Positions 44,071 to 52,487 of a DNA stretch of 64,000 nucleotides are shown here, in pieces. The DNA comes from Streptomyces griseus subsp. griseus (GTDB lineage Bacteria; Actinomycetota; Actinomycetes; Streptomycetales; Streptomycetaceae). Where the stretch lies: contig NZ_JOJE01000048.1 of assembly GCF_000720255.1 (NCBI RefSeq), forward strand, positions 66,247 to 130,246, in the 5' to 3' direction. The notes beneath the pieces are model-generated. The model ran no database searches, had not been told where the DNA came from, and saw only the letters and a list, made by a program, of their open reading frames with translations. Position numbers and translations under genes: made by a program. How positions within the stretch are numbered: position 1 is the first letter of the stretch; the number at the start of each line of letters is the position of its first letter.

Positions 44071-44137
44071 GCAGGACATTCCCGGTGGAGACAGCTGAAT
44101 TCCCGTCGGCAGTCCGCCCGCCACGGGAGCAAGCATC

Positions 44138-44520
44138 GTGATCGGACTCGAACTCGTCGTGCTCCTCGGCGTGGCGGTGCTGGCCGGCCAGGCCGTCGCA
44201 CAACGCCTCGGCGTCGCGCCGCCCGTCGTGCTGCTTGCCGTGGGAGTTCTTGCCGGGCTGGTCCCAGCCGTGCGCCAGGCCCAGCTTCCGACGTGGTGCT
44301 GCTGCTCTTCCTGCCCGTGTTGCTGTACTGGGAGAGCCTCACCACGTCCACGCGCGAGATCCTCAGCAACCTGCGCGGCATCGTCCTGCTCAGTACGGTC
44401 CTGGTGATCCTCACCGCGGGGGCCGTGGCGGTCGCCGGGCACGCGCTGGGACTGCCGTGGGGACCGGCGTGGGCGCTGGGCGCGGCCGTGGCAAACCACT
44501 ACCAAGGAGACAGCGCATGA
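44138..44520 (+). pseudogene. Na+/H+ antiporter N-terminal part, frameshifted and truncated
   Basis: From GTG 44138 the frame encodes IGLELVVLLGVAVLAGQAVA, then VAPPVVLLAVGVLAGLVPAV. Near 44285 the antiporter sequence continues in another frame: DVVLLLFLPVLLYWESLTTS, TREILSNLRGIVLLSTVLVI, then GHALGLPWGPAWALGAAVA. This is the first third of a CPA1 (NhaP/YjcE) exchanger, up to the point where PTDATAV is expected; there it meets the Shine-Dalgarno site of the next gene. It is non-functional. Confidence 0.85.
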
Positions 44521-45572
44521 GGATCGTCATCACGGGTGGCTTCGGCTTCCTGGGACGCGAGATCACCGGCACGCTGGTCAGGAGGCGGACCTATCGCGGT
44601 GCACCGATCGATCGCCTGGTGCTCGCCGACCGGTTCGTGCCGGCCGGAGCGCTGAAGGCGGCCGACCCCCTCGTGGAGATCGTGCGGGGTGACCTCATCG
44701 AGTGCCTCGACGAGGTGTTCGCAGAGCCGGTGGACGTGGTGATCCACCTCGCCGCCGCCGTGTCGGCCGAGTGCGAGGCCGACTTCGACCTCGGCATGAG
44801 CGCCAACCTGGACACCACCCGCGCGCTCCTCGAAGCCGCCCGGGCACAGACGGCTGCCGGCGGGCCGACACCATGCCTGGTGTTCTCCAGCAGCGTGGCG
44901 GTCTACGGTTCCGACCCGGCGCTTGCCCTCCCGTCGGTGGTCAGCGAGTCGACCCTGGCCACGCCCCGGTCGAGCTACGGGATCCAGAAACTCATCTGTG
45001 AGCAGCTGGTCGCGGACTACACCCGCCGGGGTTTCGTCGACGGACGCGTCGCCCGCCTGATGACGGTGGCGGTGCGGCCCGGCAAGCCGAACGCGGCCGC
45101 ATCCGGCTTCCTGTCCGGCATCATCCGTGAGCCGCTCGCGGGCCTCCCCGCGATCTGCCCCGTGCATCCCAACCTGCGGGTTGCCCTGTCTTCGCCACGG
45201 CGCACGGTCGCGGCGATCCTCCGCATCGCGGAGGTCGAGCGCGGCACCGGGAGGGGGCGGCTCGGCGGTGCGCTTCCGGTCAACCTTCCGGCACTCACCG
45301 TCTCGGTCGCCGAGATGCTGGCCACGCTGCGGCAGGTGGCCGGCGACGCCGTGAGCGATCTGGTGACGATCGCCCCCGATCGTGACATCGAGGCCCTTGT
45401 GGGTTCCTGGCCGTCCGTCTTCGACCACACGCGCGCCGCCACGCTCGGGCTGGAGCCCGACCCGAGCTTCGCGTCGGTGGTGCGGGACTACATGGCCGAC
45501 CACCCCGACGCGATCCTGGTCGACCCACCGCACGCAGCAGGCGGGACGGCCGGGCCCGGAGCAATGGGCTGA
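44517..45572 (+). CDS. NAD-dependent epimerase/dehydratase, D-erythronate dehydrogenase-like
   Basis: A 351-aa extended SDR. The N-terminus MRIVITGGFGFLGREI holds the GxxGxxG nucleotide site; DVVIHLAAAVSAECEADFDL, SSSVAVYGSDP and the catalytic YGIQK (Tyr-x-x-x-Lys near residue 155) follow. The pattern AAVSAECEADFDLG and RPGKPNAAASGFLSGIIREP resembles DenD, which oxidises D-erythronate. The expected partners (kinase, isomerases) are absent, and the genes on both sides are dead, so this may be an orphan from a dismantled sugar-acid operon. AAGGAGA lies ahead of the ATG. The end is followed by a GCTGAATATCAGGT direct repeat. Confidence 0.8.
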   Translation: MRIVITGGFGFLGREITGTLVRRRTYRGAPIDRLVLADRFVPAGALKAADPLVEIVRGDLIECLDEVFAEPVDVVIHLAAAVSAECEADFDLGMSANLDTTRALLEAARAQTAAGGPTPCLVFSSSVAVYGSDPALALPSVVSESTLATPRSSYGIQKLICEQLVADYTRRGFVDGRVARLMTVAVRPGKPNAAASGFLSGIIREPLAGLPAICPVHPNLRVALSSPRRTVAAILRIAEVERGTGRGRLGGALPVNLPALTVSVAEMLATLRQVAGDAVSDLVTIAPDRDIEALVGSWPSVFDHTRAATLGLEPDPSFASVVRDYMADHPDAILVDPPHAAGGTAGPGAMG

Positions 45573-45599
45573 ATATCAGGTTCCCGCTGAATATCAGGT
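45568..45599. repeat. 14-bp direct repeat (GCTGAATATCAGGT x 2)
   Basis: Copies at 45568-45581 and 45586-45599, 18 bases apart. The first contains the denD-like stop codon. It may be a slippage product or the edge of a deletion, just upstream of a dead GntR gene. Confidence 0.8.
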
Positions 45600-45602
45600 C
45601 CA

Positions 45603-45830
45603 TGGTGAGCGGTTGCGTCCGGCTCGCGGACGAGGTCGCCGCGACGCTCGGAGGAGATCGAGTCGGCGGCCGGCCGAGGGCGACCGCCTGCCGACCGAGG
45701 TGGAGCTGGTCAAGCAGCTGGGCGTCAGGCGCACGGTCGTGCGCGAGGCCGTCTGAAGACTCCGCAACACGGGCTTGATCGAACCGGGCCAGGCAATCGG
45801 TGTGTTCGTCCCACCGCGGCGCACACATCG
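45603..45830 (+). pseudogene. GntR-family regulator N-terminal remnant
   Basis: Starting at ATG 45603 (RLADEVAATL), the winged-helix sequence shifts frame by about 45660 and continues as AEGDRLPTEVELVKQLGVRR, TVVREAV, then a TGA at 45754-45756, and RLRNTGLIEPGQAIGVFV in the same frame. The pattern is the FadR-type DNA-binding domain (GDRLPTE-EL...R-VVREA). The ligand domain is missing. Non-functional. Confidence 0.8.
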
Positions 45831-45853
45831 GCGAGGGTGTGGATGGCCTGCGA

Positions 45854-47836
45854 TTACGCGACCGGCCTCTGCGACGGTTCATGATCAGGGCCGGGGCCCG
45901 GATCACCGGGCAGCGGCTGCTCGAACCAGACCACCTTCCCCGTGCTCAACCTTGTGGCCCCCCAACGCTGTGCCATCTGGTCCACGAGGAAGAGTCCCCG
46001 GCCGCCCTCGTCGCTCAGTCGGGCGTGCCGCATCCTCGGTACGAGCGGCGAGTCGTCGCCCACCTCGCAACGCAGTACGCCCGTGCGGAGCAGTCGCAGG
46101 GCGATCGGCCGGGAGGCGAAGCGCACGGCGTTGGCGACGACCTCGCTGACCATGAGCTCCGTGGCCTCCACCAGCGAGTCGAGACCCCAGTGGTGCAGTG
46201 TTCTGCGGGTCAGCCGACGGGCCTGTCGAGCGGTCTGCGGGCGCGGAGCCAGATACCAGTTCGCGACGGTCTCAGGCAGGATGCCTTCGAACCGGGCGGC
46301 GAGCAGCGCGATGTCGTCCTCCCGATCTCCCGCGCCCAGTGTGCCGAGCGCCTGATCGCACAGTTCTTCCAGCCCCGGGCGGGCGGATCCCGAGGTGGCC
46401 GCCCCCAGCCTTGCGCGCAGACGGTCCACCCCGGCCAGCGCGTCCGATTCGCGGGACTCGACCAGTCCGTCGGTGTACAGCATCAGGGTCGCTCCGGTCG
46501 GTGCGTGCATCTCGGTGGACTCGAAGCCACCGCGGCCCACGCCGATCGGCGCTCCGGGCGGGACGATCAGAGCCTCCGCACTGCCGTCGGGGTGCAGGAG
46601 GACCGGCGGAAGGTGGCCGGCGCTGGATGCGAGCAAGCGGTGCCGTACGGGGTCGTACATCGCGTACAGGCAGGTCGCCGTGTGCTCGGTGCCCAGACGC
46701 GCCGCCTGCTCGTCGAGGTGGTGCAGAATTTCGTCCGGCGGCAGATCGAGTCCGGCCAGGGTTTGCACGATGGTGCGCAGCTGTCCCATGATCGCGGCCG
46801 ACGTCAAGGAATGGCCCATCACATCGCCGATGACCAGCGCGACCCTGCTGCCCGGCAGTGGAATCGCGTCGTACCAGTCGCCGCCGACCTGCGCGGTTCG
46901 CGAGGCCGCCAGATAGCGACTGGCCAGCAGGACTCCGGCCGGCTCGGGCAGCGACGGCGGGAGCATCGTGCGCTGGAGCGCGTCCGCGACGGATGCCTCA
47001 CGCTCGTAGAGCACCGCCTTGTGGATCCCGAGAGCCGTGTGTGTGGCGAGTTGGGATGCGACGAGCAGGTCGTCACCGGTGAACTCGGCCCGGGTTGGTC
47101 CGCGGATGAGGACGACACTGCCCATGGCATCGCTCCGGCCGTGCAGCGGAGCGAGGATCATCCGTCGCCCGGCCGGCACCGCGTCGGCGAAGTCCGTCAC
47201 TCCCAGCAACTCGGCCACCGCCGAACGGTTTTCCGGAAGGTCCCCGAACACCGGCCTCCCGGCCCGTAGCAGCTTGGCGAGCAGGCCTGTGGCTGCCGGG
47301 CGTGCGACCTCTGCCGCCTGGATGGTGCCGACAGCGGGCGGGGGTGGCGCGGAGCGGAGCGTGGCCGCCTTGCGCGGCGGTGGGGGTTCGGTGGTGCGCA
47401 GCCGCAGGGCCCCGGGGGGAGCGTCGTTCTCGTCACCGACCGGAAGCGGGTCGTACAGATGAACGAACACCACGTCGGCGAACGTCGGGACCGCCGCCCG
47501 CCACAGTTCGCGCAACGTCTCGTCGAGGTTCATGCCGCGGGCGATCTGTCGGGTCGCCACGTCGAGGTAGCGCAGCCGGTCGGTCTGCGCCTCGTCGGCG
47601 GGGGGTCGGGCCCCCTTCGGTTGCTCGGCGGGCGTGTGCGCCGCCGGCATGCGCATCGCTCGACCACTGCCCCCGGGGCAGGGGCTCTCACCTGACGGCG
47701 CGCGTGCCTCGTCGGCGTGGTCGCCGGACCCGGGTGACGGAGCGGGGCGCTGCGGTCGGTGGAGGCGAGCCGTGGACTCGTGCACACCGGCATCCTGCCC
47801 GCGGGTGTCTCCATCGGCTCCGAGGTGCTTCGTCAC
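45854..47836 (-). CDS. SpoIIE-family protein phosphatase with GAF and HATPase domains
   Basis: A 660-aa signalling protein of a type abundant in Streptomyces. After a low-complexity N-terminus come a GAF sensor domain (about 90-275), a PP2C/SpoIIE phosphatase domain (about 295-515; GGDWYDAIPLPGSRVALVIG and DVMGH, ALIVPPGAPIGVG, DREDDIALLAARF with the metal-binding aspartates) and a C-terminal RsbW-like ATPase domain (about 530-645; LMVSEVVANAVRF, DEGGRGLFLVDQMAQRWG). It probably controls an anti-sigma/anti-anti-sigma switch by dephosphorylation and phosphorylation. The start may be the GTG at 47836 or an internal ATG at residue 61 or 63, as the first 60 residues look unconserved. Confidence 0.9.
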   Translation of the reverse strand: MTKHLGADGDTRGQDAGVHESTARLHRPQRPAPSPGSGDHADEARAPSGESPCPGGSGRAMRMPAAHTPAEQPKGARPPADEAQTDRLRYLDVATRQIARGMNLDETLRELWRAAVPTFADVVFVHLYDPLPVGDENDAPPGALRLRTTEPPPPRKAATLRSAPPPPAVGTIQAAEVARPAATGLLAKLLRAGRPVFGDLPENRSAVAELLGVTDFADAVPAGRRMILAPLHGRSDAMGSVVLIRGPTRAEFTGDDLLVASQLATHTALGIHKAVLYEREASVADALQRTMLPPSLPEPAGVLLASRYLAASRTAQVGGDWYDAIPLPGSRVALVIGDVMGHSLTSAAIMGQLRTIVQTLAGLDLPPDEILHHLDEQAARLGTEHTATCLYAMYDPVRHRLLASSAGHLPPVLLHPDGSAEALIVPPGAPIGVGRGGFESTEMHAPTGATLMLYTDGLVESRESDALAGVDRLRARLGAATSGSARPGLEELCDQALGTLGAGDREDDIALLAARFEGILPETVANWYLAPRPQTARQARRLTRRTLHHWGLDSLVEATELMVSEVVANAVRFASRPIALRLLRTGVLRCEVGDDSPLVPRMRHARLSDEGGRGLFLVDQMAQRWGATRLSTGKVVWFEQPLPGDPGPGPDHEPSQRPVA

Positions 47837-47889
47837 GCGTTTCCCTCCGGCCCTACGGGCCCGCGCCGCGGCGGGCAGATCAGAGGTGG

Positions 47890-48570
47890 TCAGGCGGCCA
47901 GTCTGCAGCGCAGGAAGATCTGCACCTCGGGCGGGACGTCCACGGTGGCCGGAGCGTACGTGTACAAGGACTCGTCGACGATCTCGAAGCCCGCCGCCTC
48001 GACGACCTCACGCAGCTCGTCCCGCAGAAAGCCGGACACCCGGATGGTCTTTCCGATGAATGGGATCGAGAAGTCGTCCACATCGGCCTCCACCATCGAC
48101 AGCGCGAACAGGCCTTCGGGAAGCAGCAGGTGGTGGACGGTCCGCAGCGCGAGGGGAATCTCGGGGCGGGGCAGCATGAGCAGGGAGAAGAAAGCAGTCA
48201 CCGCGTCGAAGCGGCCGAGGTCCAGGGGTCCGCCGGGCCGCAGATCCGCGATGTCCGCCTGGTGGAACTCCCCGGTGGGCACGTACCTTCGGGCAAGAGC
48301 CACCATCCCGTCCGACAGATCGATACCCACCACCCGCAGGCCCGCCTCCGCGAACTGGCGGGCGGTGGGGGTCCCGGTGCCGCACCCCAGGTCCAGTACA
48401 CATGACCCGGCCGGCAGGGACCTGATGAGCCACTCGGCGGACGCGACCTGCCCTTCCTTGTGGGGGAAGGCCTCGTCGTAGTGGTCGCCAATGGCGTCGA
48501 AGGCCTCGGCCTGGCCGGTGCGGTCGAACCGCATGCCCCCGTAGTCGAGCTCGTCGGCGGTGTTGCTCAC
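47890..48570 (-). CDS. Class I SAM-dependent methyltransferase
   Basis: A 226-aa methyltransferase. Motif I is CVLDLGCGTGTPTARQFAE near residue 60, motif II VVGIDLSDGMVALARR, then FDAVTAFFSLLMLPRPEIP and LLPEGLFALSM. The N-terminus (AEAFDAIGDHYDEAFPHKEGQ) is typical of a Streptomyces group acting on small molecules; substrate unknown. GTG 48570 has AAGGAG seven bases upstream; the frame beyond is shadow. It lies 53 bases before the SpoIIE-type gene on the same strand and may be cotranscribed with it. Confidence 0.88.
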   Translation of the reverse strand: MSNTADELDYGGMRFDRTGQAEAFDAIGDHYDEAFPHKEGQVASAEWLIRSLPAGSCVLDLGCGTGTPTARQFAEAGLRVVGIDLSDGMVALARRYVPTGEFHQADIADLRPGGPLDLGRFDAVTAFFSLLMLPRPEIPLALRTVHHLLLPEGLFALSMVEADVDDFSIPFIGKTIRVSGFLRDELREVVEAAGFEIVDESLYTYAPATVDVPPEVQIFLRCRLAA

Positions 48571-48985
48571 GAGGGATCTCCTTCTGCCTCGCATGGTGCT
48601 TCCATACTTGTACAGACTTGCTGCGGTCACATCCGCTAAACCCGGTGGAATGTGGTGCCGCGTGGCTACGCATCGTGGATCCGCGTTATACGCGCGGCGA
48701 GGAGTGCGGTGTCCTTGTGCCGCAGCCGCAGTCGCAGCCCGGCGGGGCGGGTGAGAAGGAGGCGGGTCCGGCGCTGCGGGGTGGTGGAGGAAGGATCGGC
48801 GGCGCGGCAAGGGCGCAGACGTTCGCGGTCGGGCTCAAGTTGCGGAAGTCACCGTGGTGGCGACCCTACGGGCGGACGTCGAGAAGGTGGCCGAACGACG
48901 AGCGATCGTGCTGAGCCGGTGCGTGCGCCAGGGGCCGACTGAAGGAGCGCCGATTCGCGGGCTGCCGGCCCCGGCCGGAACGGCG
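48571..48985. other. Gene-free interval upstream of the methyltransferase
   Basis: About 415 bases. No supported gene in either strand; the methyltransferase promoter is presumably near 48590-48640. The far end meets the terminator of the lamin-tail gene. Confidence 0.4.
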
Positions 48986-49018
48986 CGGCGCGCCCGGACC
49001 GCGGGTCCGGGCGCGCCG
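48986..49018. terminator. Terminator hairpin after the lamin-tail gene
   Basis: A 15-bp perfect stem (48986-49000 with 49004-49018) around a GCG loop, 61 bases beyond the stop of the minus-strand gene. Confidence 0.85.
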
Positions 49019-49078
49019 TTGTCTCACGGGGGTGTGCTGGTGGTTTGTTCAGCGGTCCCCGACACGACGGTGTGGGGG

Positions 49079-49582
49079 TCAGTGACGGTGGTGGCCGTTG
49101 CGGTCGCCGTGGTGGTGACGGTCGTGGCCCCACGAGGCCTCGTCGACGACGCGGTCCCGGCGGTTGCGCAGGGTGGCGGTGTCGGAGCGGTTGTCCCACA
49201 CCTCGTGGCGGCTGTCCTGGTACAGGTCCGTGTTGCGGTCGCGGCCTTCGCCGGTGTGGACACGTACGGTCGCGCGCCCCTCCAGGCGGTAGTGGTGGAA
49301 GGTGTAGGTGTTGCCGTCCTCGTCCGACAGCGTCCAGCCATCCAGGTTCACGCTGTGGCGGGTGGTGTTGGTCAGCTCCACCCACTCCCGGTTCAAGGAG
49401 CGGCGGGAGCGGTCGTGAAGGCCCGGGGAGTCGTACTGCACGGCGCTGATCTCCACCTTGGGCCGGTCGGGGCGGCCGCGGTCGGCGGCCGACGCCGGCA
49501 GCGCCGCCGCCCCGACCACTGCGGCGGCCGCGAGCACGGCGGCGGCCAGACGACGGGTGGGCACGGTCACGGAAACGGACAC
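49079..49582 (-). CDS. Secreted lamin-tail-domain protein
   Basis: A 167-aa exported protein. The signal peptide (TVPTRRLAAAVLAAAAVVGA, cut near PASAA) precedes one lamin-tail (LTD) beta-sandwich domain (about 40-150): VEISAVQYDSPG, NREWVELTNTTRHSVNLDGW, TLSDEDGNTYTFHHYRLEG and DTATLRNRRDRVVDEASWGH. The C-terminus is His/Arg-rich. In bacteria this domain is found on exported nucleases and surface proteins; as a lone domain its role is unknown. GTG 49582 was preferred because GGGAGA lies at a proper distance; a TTG five codons earlier is also possible. Confidence 0.87.
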   Translation of the reverse strand: MSVSVTVPTRRLAAAVLAAAAVVGAAALPASAADRGRPDRPKVEISAVQYDSPGLHDRSRRSLNREWVELTNTTRHSVNLDGWTLSDEDGNTYTFHHYRLEGRATVRVHTGEGRDRNTDLYQDSRHEVWDNRSDTATLRNRRDRVVDEASWGHDRHHHGDRNGHHRH

Positions 49583-50028
49583 AGGGTCTCCCAGCAAGGT
49601 GCGGGCACATCCCGCACACGGTCATGCCGCGTGCCGGGATCGTGCGGGTGCGGGTGGCGACCGGTCGGCCGCACACGCATACCGTGACGCCAAGTGCCAA
49701 GCGCGCGAGTGAGGCCTGCACCCGCGTTACAGAACGCCCATATTTCCGCGACTCTCAACTGTAATGCACATCCATTTACCTTATGCAGGGAATTGACGTC
49801 GCGTAAGCGCCTGCCGTCGCGGCGGACACTGGCCTCTGACCCGCGCCCGCCAGGACGCGCCACCCCACCTCGGCCCCGGACCATCACCCGAAAGTGAGTA
49901 ACAACGACATACGCCCGCCCGGCCCATGCCCCACACCACCTCGCCCGGCCGGCCGTCCCGGGCACCCGACGCCTTCCTGCTGCCGATCCCGTCCCAGAAC
50001 TGCGGCGATCGCTCTGATCAAGGTCGCC
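49583..50028. other. Gene-free interval
   Basis: About 446 bases between the lamin-tail gene and the zinc-ribbon gene. An AT-rich stretch (49735-49800) likely holds the lamin-tail promoter. An open frame from 49894 continues into the zinc-ribbon gene but its first 45 codons are proline-rich and probably not translated. Confidence 0.4.
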
Positions 50029-51637
50029 ATGGGCAGTTCGCTCTGTCCGCCGGTTCTTCTGCGGCTTGCTGAAGTCCTTCACGACGCCGGACACCCCGTG
50101 GTCCGTCCCGGTCGCGCCCACTGCGGCACGGTGCGAAGCGACCTGCGGCAACTTCGTCCCGAAGGACGGCTCTGCGGCACCTGCGACGGCCGGAGCCGCC
50201 GGGCGACGTGCGCCCGCTGCGGTCGGGAGAACGTACGCATCGCGGCCCGCCGCCCCGAGGGCCGCATCTGCTACACCTGCTACCACTCGGGTCCTGAGAT
50301 CTTTTGCAACCGGACCCAGCAGGGCCAGCCGGTCTGCGGCAACTGCTACCGGCGCGCTCGCTCGGGAGAGCCGTGCGCTCGGTGCGGTCGGACCAAGCCG
50401 GTCAACACCCGGTGGCCCATCGGACCAGTCTGCCTGAGCTGCTACAACGCCGTGCTCCGGTCGCCGACCGAGTGCCGCCGCTGCGGCACAGTCCAGCCAC
50501 TGATCGCGCGGGACGACGAGGGCGCCGAGGTCTGCGGACCCTGTGTCGGCATCGCCGCCGACTACACCTGCCGTCAGTGCGGCCGATCCGGCAACCCCCA
50601 CAGCCGTGGCCGATGCGCTCACCGCGTTCTCGGCGAACGGGTCAACGACCTGCTGACCGGCCCCGACGGCAAGACCGTCCCGCAGCTGGAACCGCTCGCG
50701 ACCACGCTCACAGCCGCCCGAACACCAAGCTCCTCGCCGGGCTCGTGGCCGAAGGCCGCATGCTCACCCACGAACTGCTGGACGAACTCCCACCCACCCA
50801 GAACCAGCGTTACATCCGTCAACTCCTCGTCCACACCGGCGCCCTGGAGGAACGCAACGAGGTTCTCGAACGCATCCCGGGCTGGCTGGAGCACGAGCTC
50901 GCGGACAAGCCGACCGCGCAGGCCAACCTCGCGCGTACCTTCCTACACTGGTTCCTGCTTCGACGAGCCCGCCAACGAGCGGCCACCCGCCGCTACCCTG
51001 CCTCCGCCGACCGTGACCTGCGGCGCCGCATCAGCGGCGCTCTGGAGTTCCTGGCCTGGAGGGACCAACGCGGCCTGGTCCTCGCGCGCCTCACCCAGGA
51101 ACACATCGACGAGTGGATCACCGGGGCCACCAGTCAGCGGCGCTCCCTGATCCGCTACTTCCTCAAGTGGACCGCGAGCCGTCGACTCACACGCGAGCTC
51201 ACCGTTCCCTCCATCCCTAGGCAGGAGCCCCAGGACCTGCTCGACGAGGACGACCGGTGGCGACTCCTCCAGTGCTGTCTGACCGACGACACCTTGGCGA
51301 CGGATGTCCGGGCCGCCGACGCGATCACCCTGCTGTTCGGCCCGTCCGCCGAACGTCTTTGTCATCTGACGCCCGAGCACCTCAAGTTCGGAGACAAGTA
51401 CGCCCATCTGGTCCTCGGCCGTCACCCCGTTCTGCTGCCTCCACGGCTCGCCGAACTCCTCCGGCACCTTGCCGACCAGCCCCAGCCGAGGCCGCAACTC
51501 GCACGCGCCAACCCGGGCCTCAATGGCTCTTTCCAGGCATGGTCCCGGGCAAGCCCATCTCGCCACACGGGATGACCCAACATTTTCAGCTCACGCTGAC
51601 AAGGAAATCAGCGATACGCTTGGTTCCACCCGTCTGA
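50029..51637 (+). pseudogene. Zinc-ribbon recombinase-like gene, frameshifted and 3'-truncated
   Basis: The first part (to about 50720) encodes a string of cysteine pairs: LCGTCDG, ATCARCGRENVR, ICYTCYHSG, VCGNCYRRA, PCARCGRTKPV, VCLSCYNAV, ECRRCGTVQ, VCGPCVG and YTCRQCGRSG, that is about five zinc ribbons. The rest, in another frame, is helical (TKLLAGLVAEGRMLTHELLD, LARTFLHWFLLRRARQRAAT, ALEFLAWRDQRGLVLARLTQ) and includes LLDEDDRWRLLQCCLTDD and AADAITLLFGPSAERLCHL, reminiscent of the start of a tyrosine-recombinase catalytic fold. Near 51515 the frame shifts again (QWLFPGMVPGKPISPHGMTQ) and the gene ends abruptly at the next gene's 3' end. The Arg-His-x-x-Arg-Tyr core cannot be completed. 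Confidence 0.7.
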
Positions 51638-52410
51638 ACATAGCGAAGATGCGGGCACCAGACTGTGTTAATGGCTCCCTTGGCAGCCGCTTCACAGTTC
51701 TTCAGGTCCGATTCATCCCCTCTTGTCAAGAAGTCCCTGCGCGAGAACCGGCAGATTGGGTCATTCACTGCCCGACCTGCCGCTGGAAGATCATACGAGA
51801 GACACAAACTCTGATATCTGATTCCGGGTGGAAAATAGGGCTTGATCTCGTACCCTGGAAACACCTTGGGGATGATTCCAGTGCGCGCGTACTGGGGGTC
51901 GCCAAGTACCGCAACCCCTGAGATCTTATCAACGATGCTTTGGGGTGCATCCTTCAAGAATCGATGAATCACCCATGCACCTTGCGAGAATCCGGCGAGA
52001 ATGTAGCGTTCTCTACCCCGGCAATGACCTATCCTGTCGGTGATTTGCTTGTTCAGCGCTATGGCGCCTTCCACAACCTCATCCCGCTCCGAGGCTATCC
52101 ATTCTCTCAGGAGCCCCTTGGGCCCAAATTCAGGAAATTCCGTCCTTGGATATTCAATGGCTTCACTGTCAATCGACACATCGGGGTCAGCGTTGTTCAT
52201 CTCCTTTACGTAGTTTTCATATACGCCTTGGACCGTACTCCCCCAGTTGGCTATACCGCCTTCACCTAGGCCGTGCCCACCAAGGAAGTAGAAATCTCGG
52301 CAATCTTCGGGTATTTGCTGTCTGGCGTTAACAGTCGCCTGAGGCGTTGCCATACCGAAGAAGAGAATTGCTGCCCCGAAGCAAGTAGCCAGCTCCCTGA
52401 ACATATGCAT
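51586..52410 (-). CDS. Secreted cutinase-family-like hydrolase
   Basis: A 274-aa exported protein. The signal peptide spans residues 1-28 (MFRELATCFGAAILFFGMAT). The body resembles cutinases: EDCRDFYFLGGHGLGEGG corresponds to the first strand and oxyanion region, YILAGFSQGAWVIHRFL holds the nucleophile Ser, and VAVLGDPQYARTG plus CRFSRRDFLTRGDESD the acid region. Conserved cysteines suggest disulphides. The acyl substrate is unknown (ester, polyester or lipid). Base composition and codon use are clearly AT-richer than most of the window, as is the next gene upstream, so recent transfer is likely. It converges on the truncated recombinase gene, with the 3' ends overlapping by about 50 bases. 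Confidence 0.75.
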   Translation of the reverse strand: MHMFRELATCFGAAILFFGMATPQATVNARQQIPEDCRDFYFLGGHGLGEGGIANWGSTVQGVYENYVKEMNNADPDVSIDSEAIEYPRTEFPEFGPKGLLREWIASERDEVVEGAIALNKQITDRIGHCRGRERYILAGFSQGAWVIHRFLKDAPQSIVDKISGVAVLGDPQYARTGIIPKVFPGYEIKPYFPPGIRYQSLCLSYDLPAAGRAVNDPICRFSRRDFLTRGDESDLKNCEAAAKGAINTVWCPHLRYVQTGGTKRIADFLVSVS

Positions 52411-52487
52411 CCCCTACCTCACGCTCGTAGCGACGGTGCAGGTGACGGCAGCTATCCAATCTCGTGGCTACAACGAGATTGACTGTT

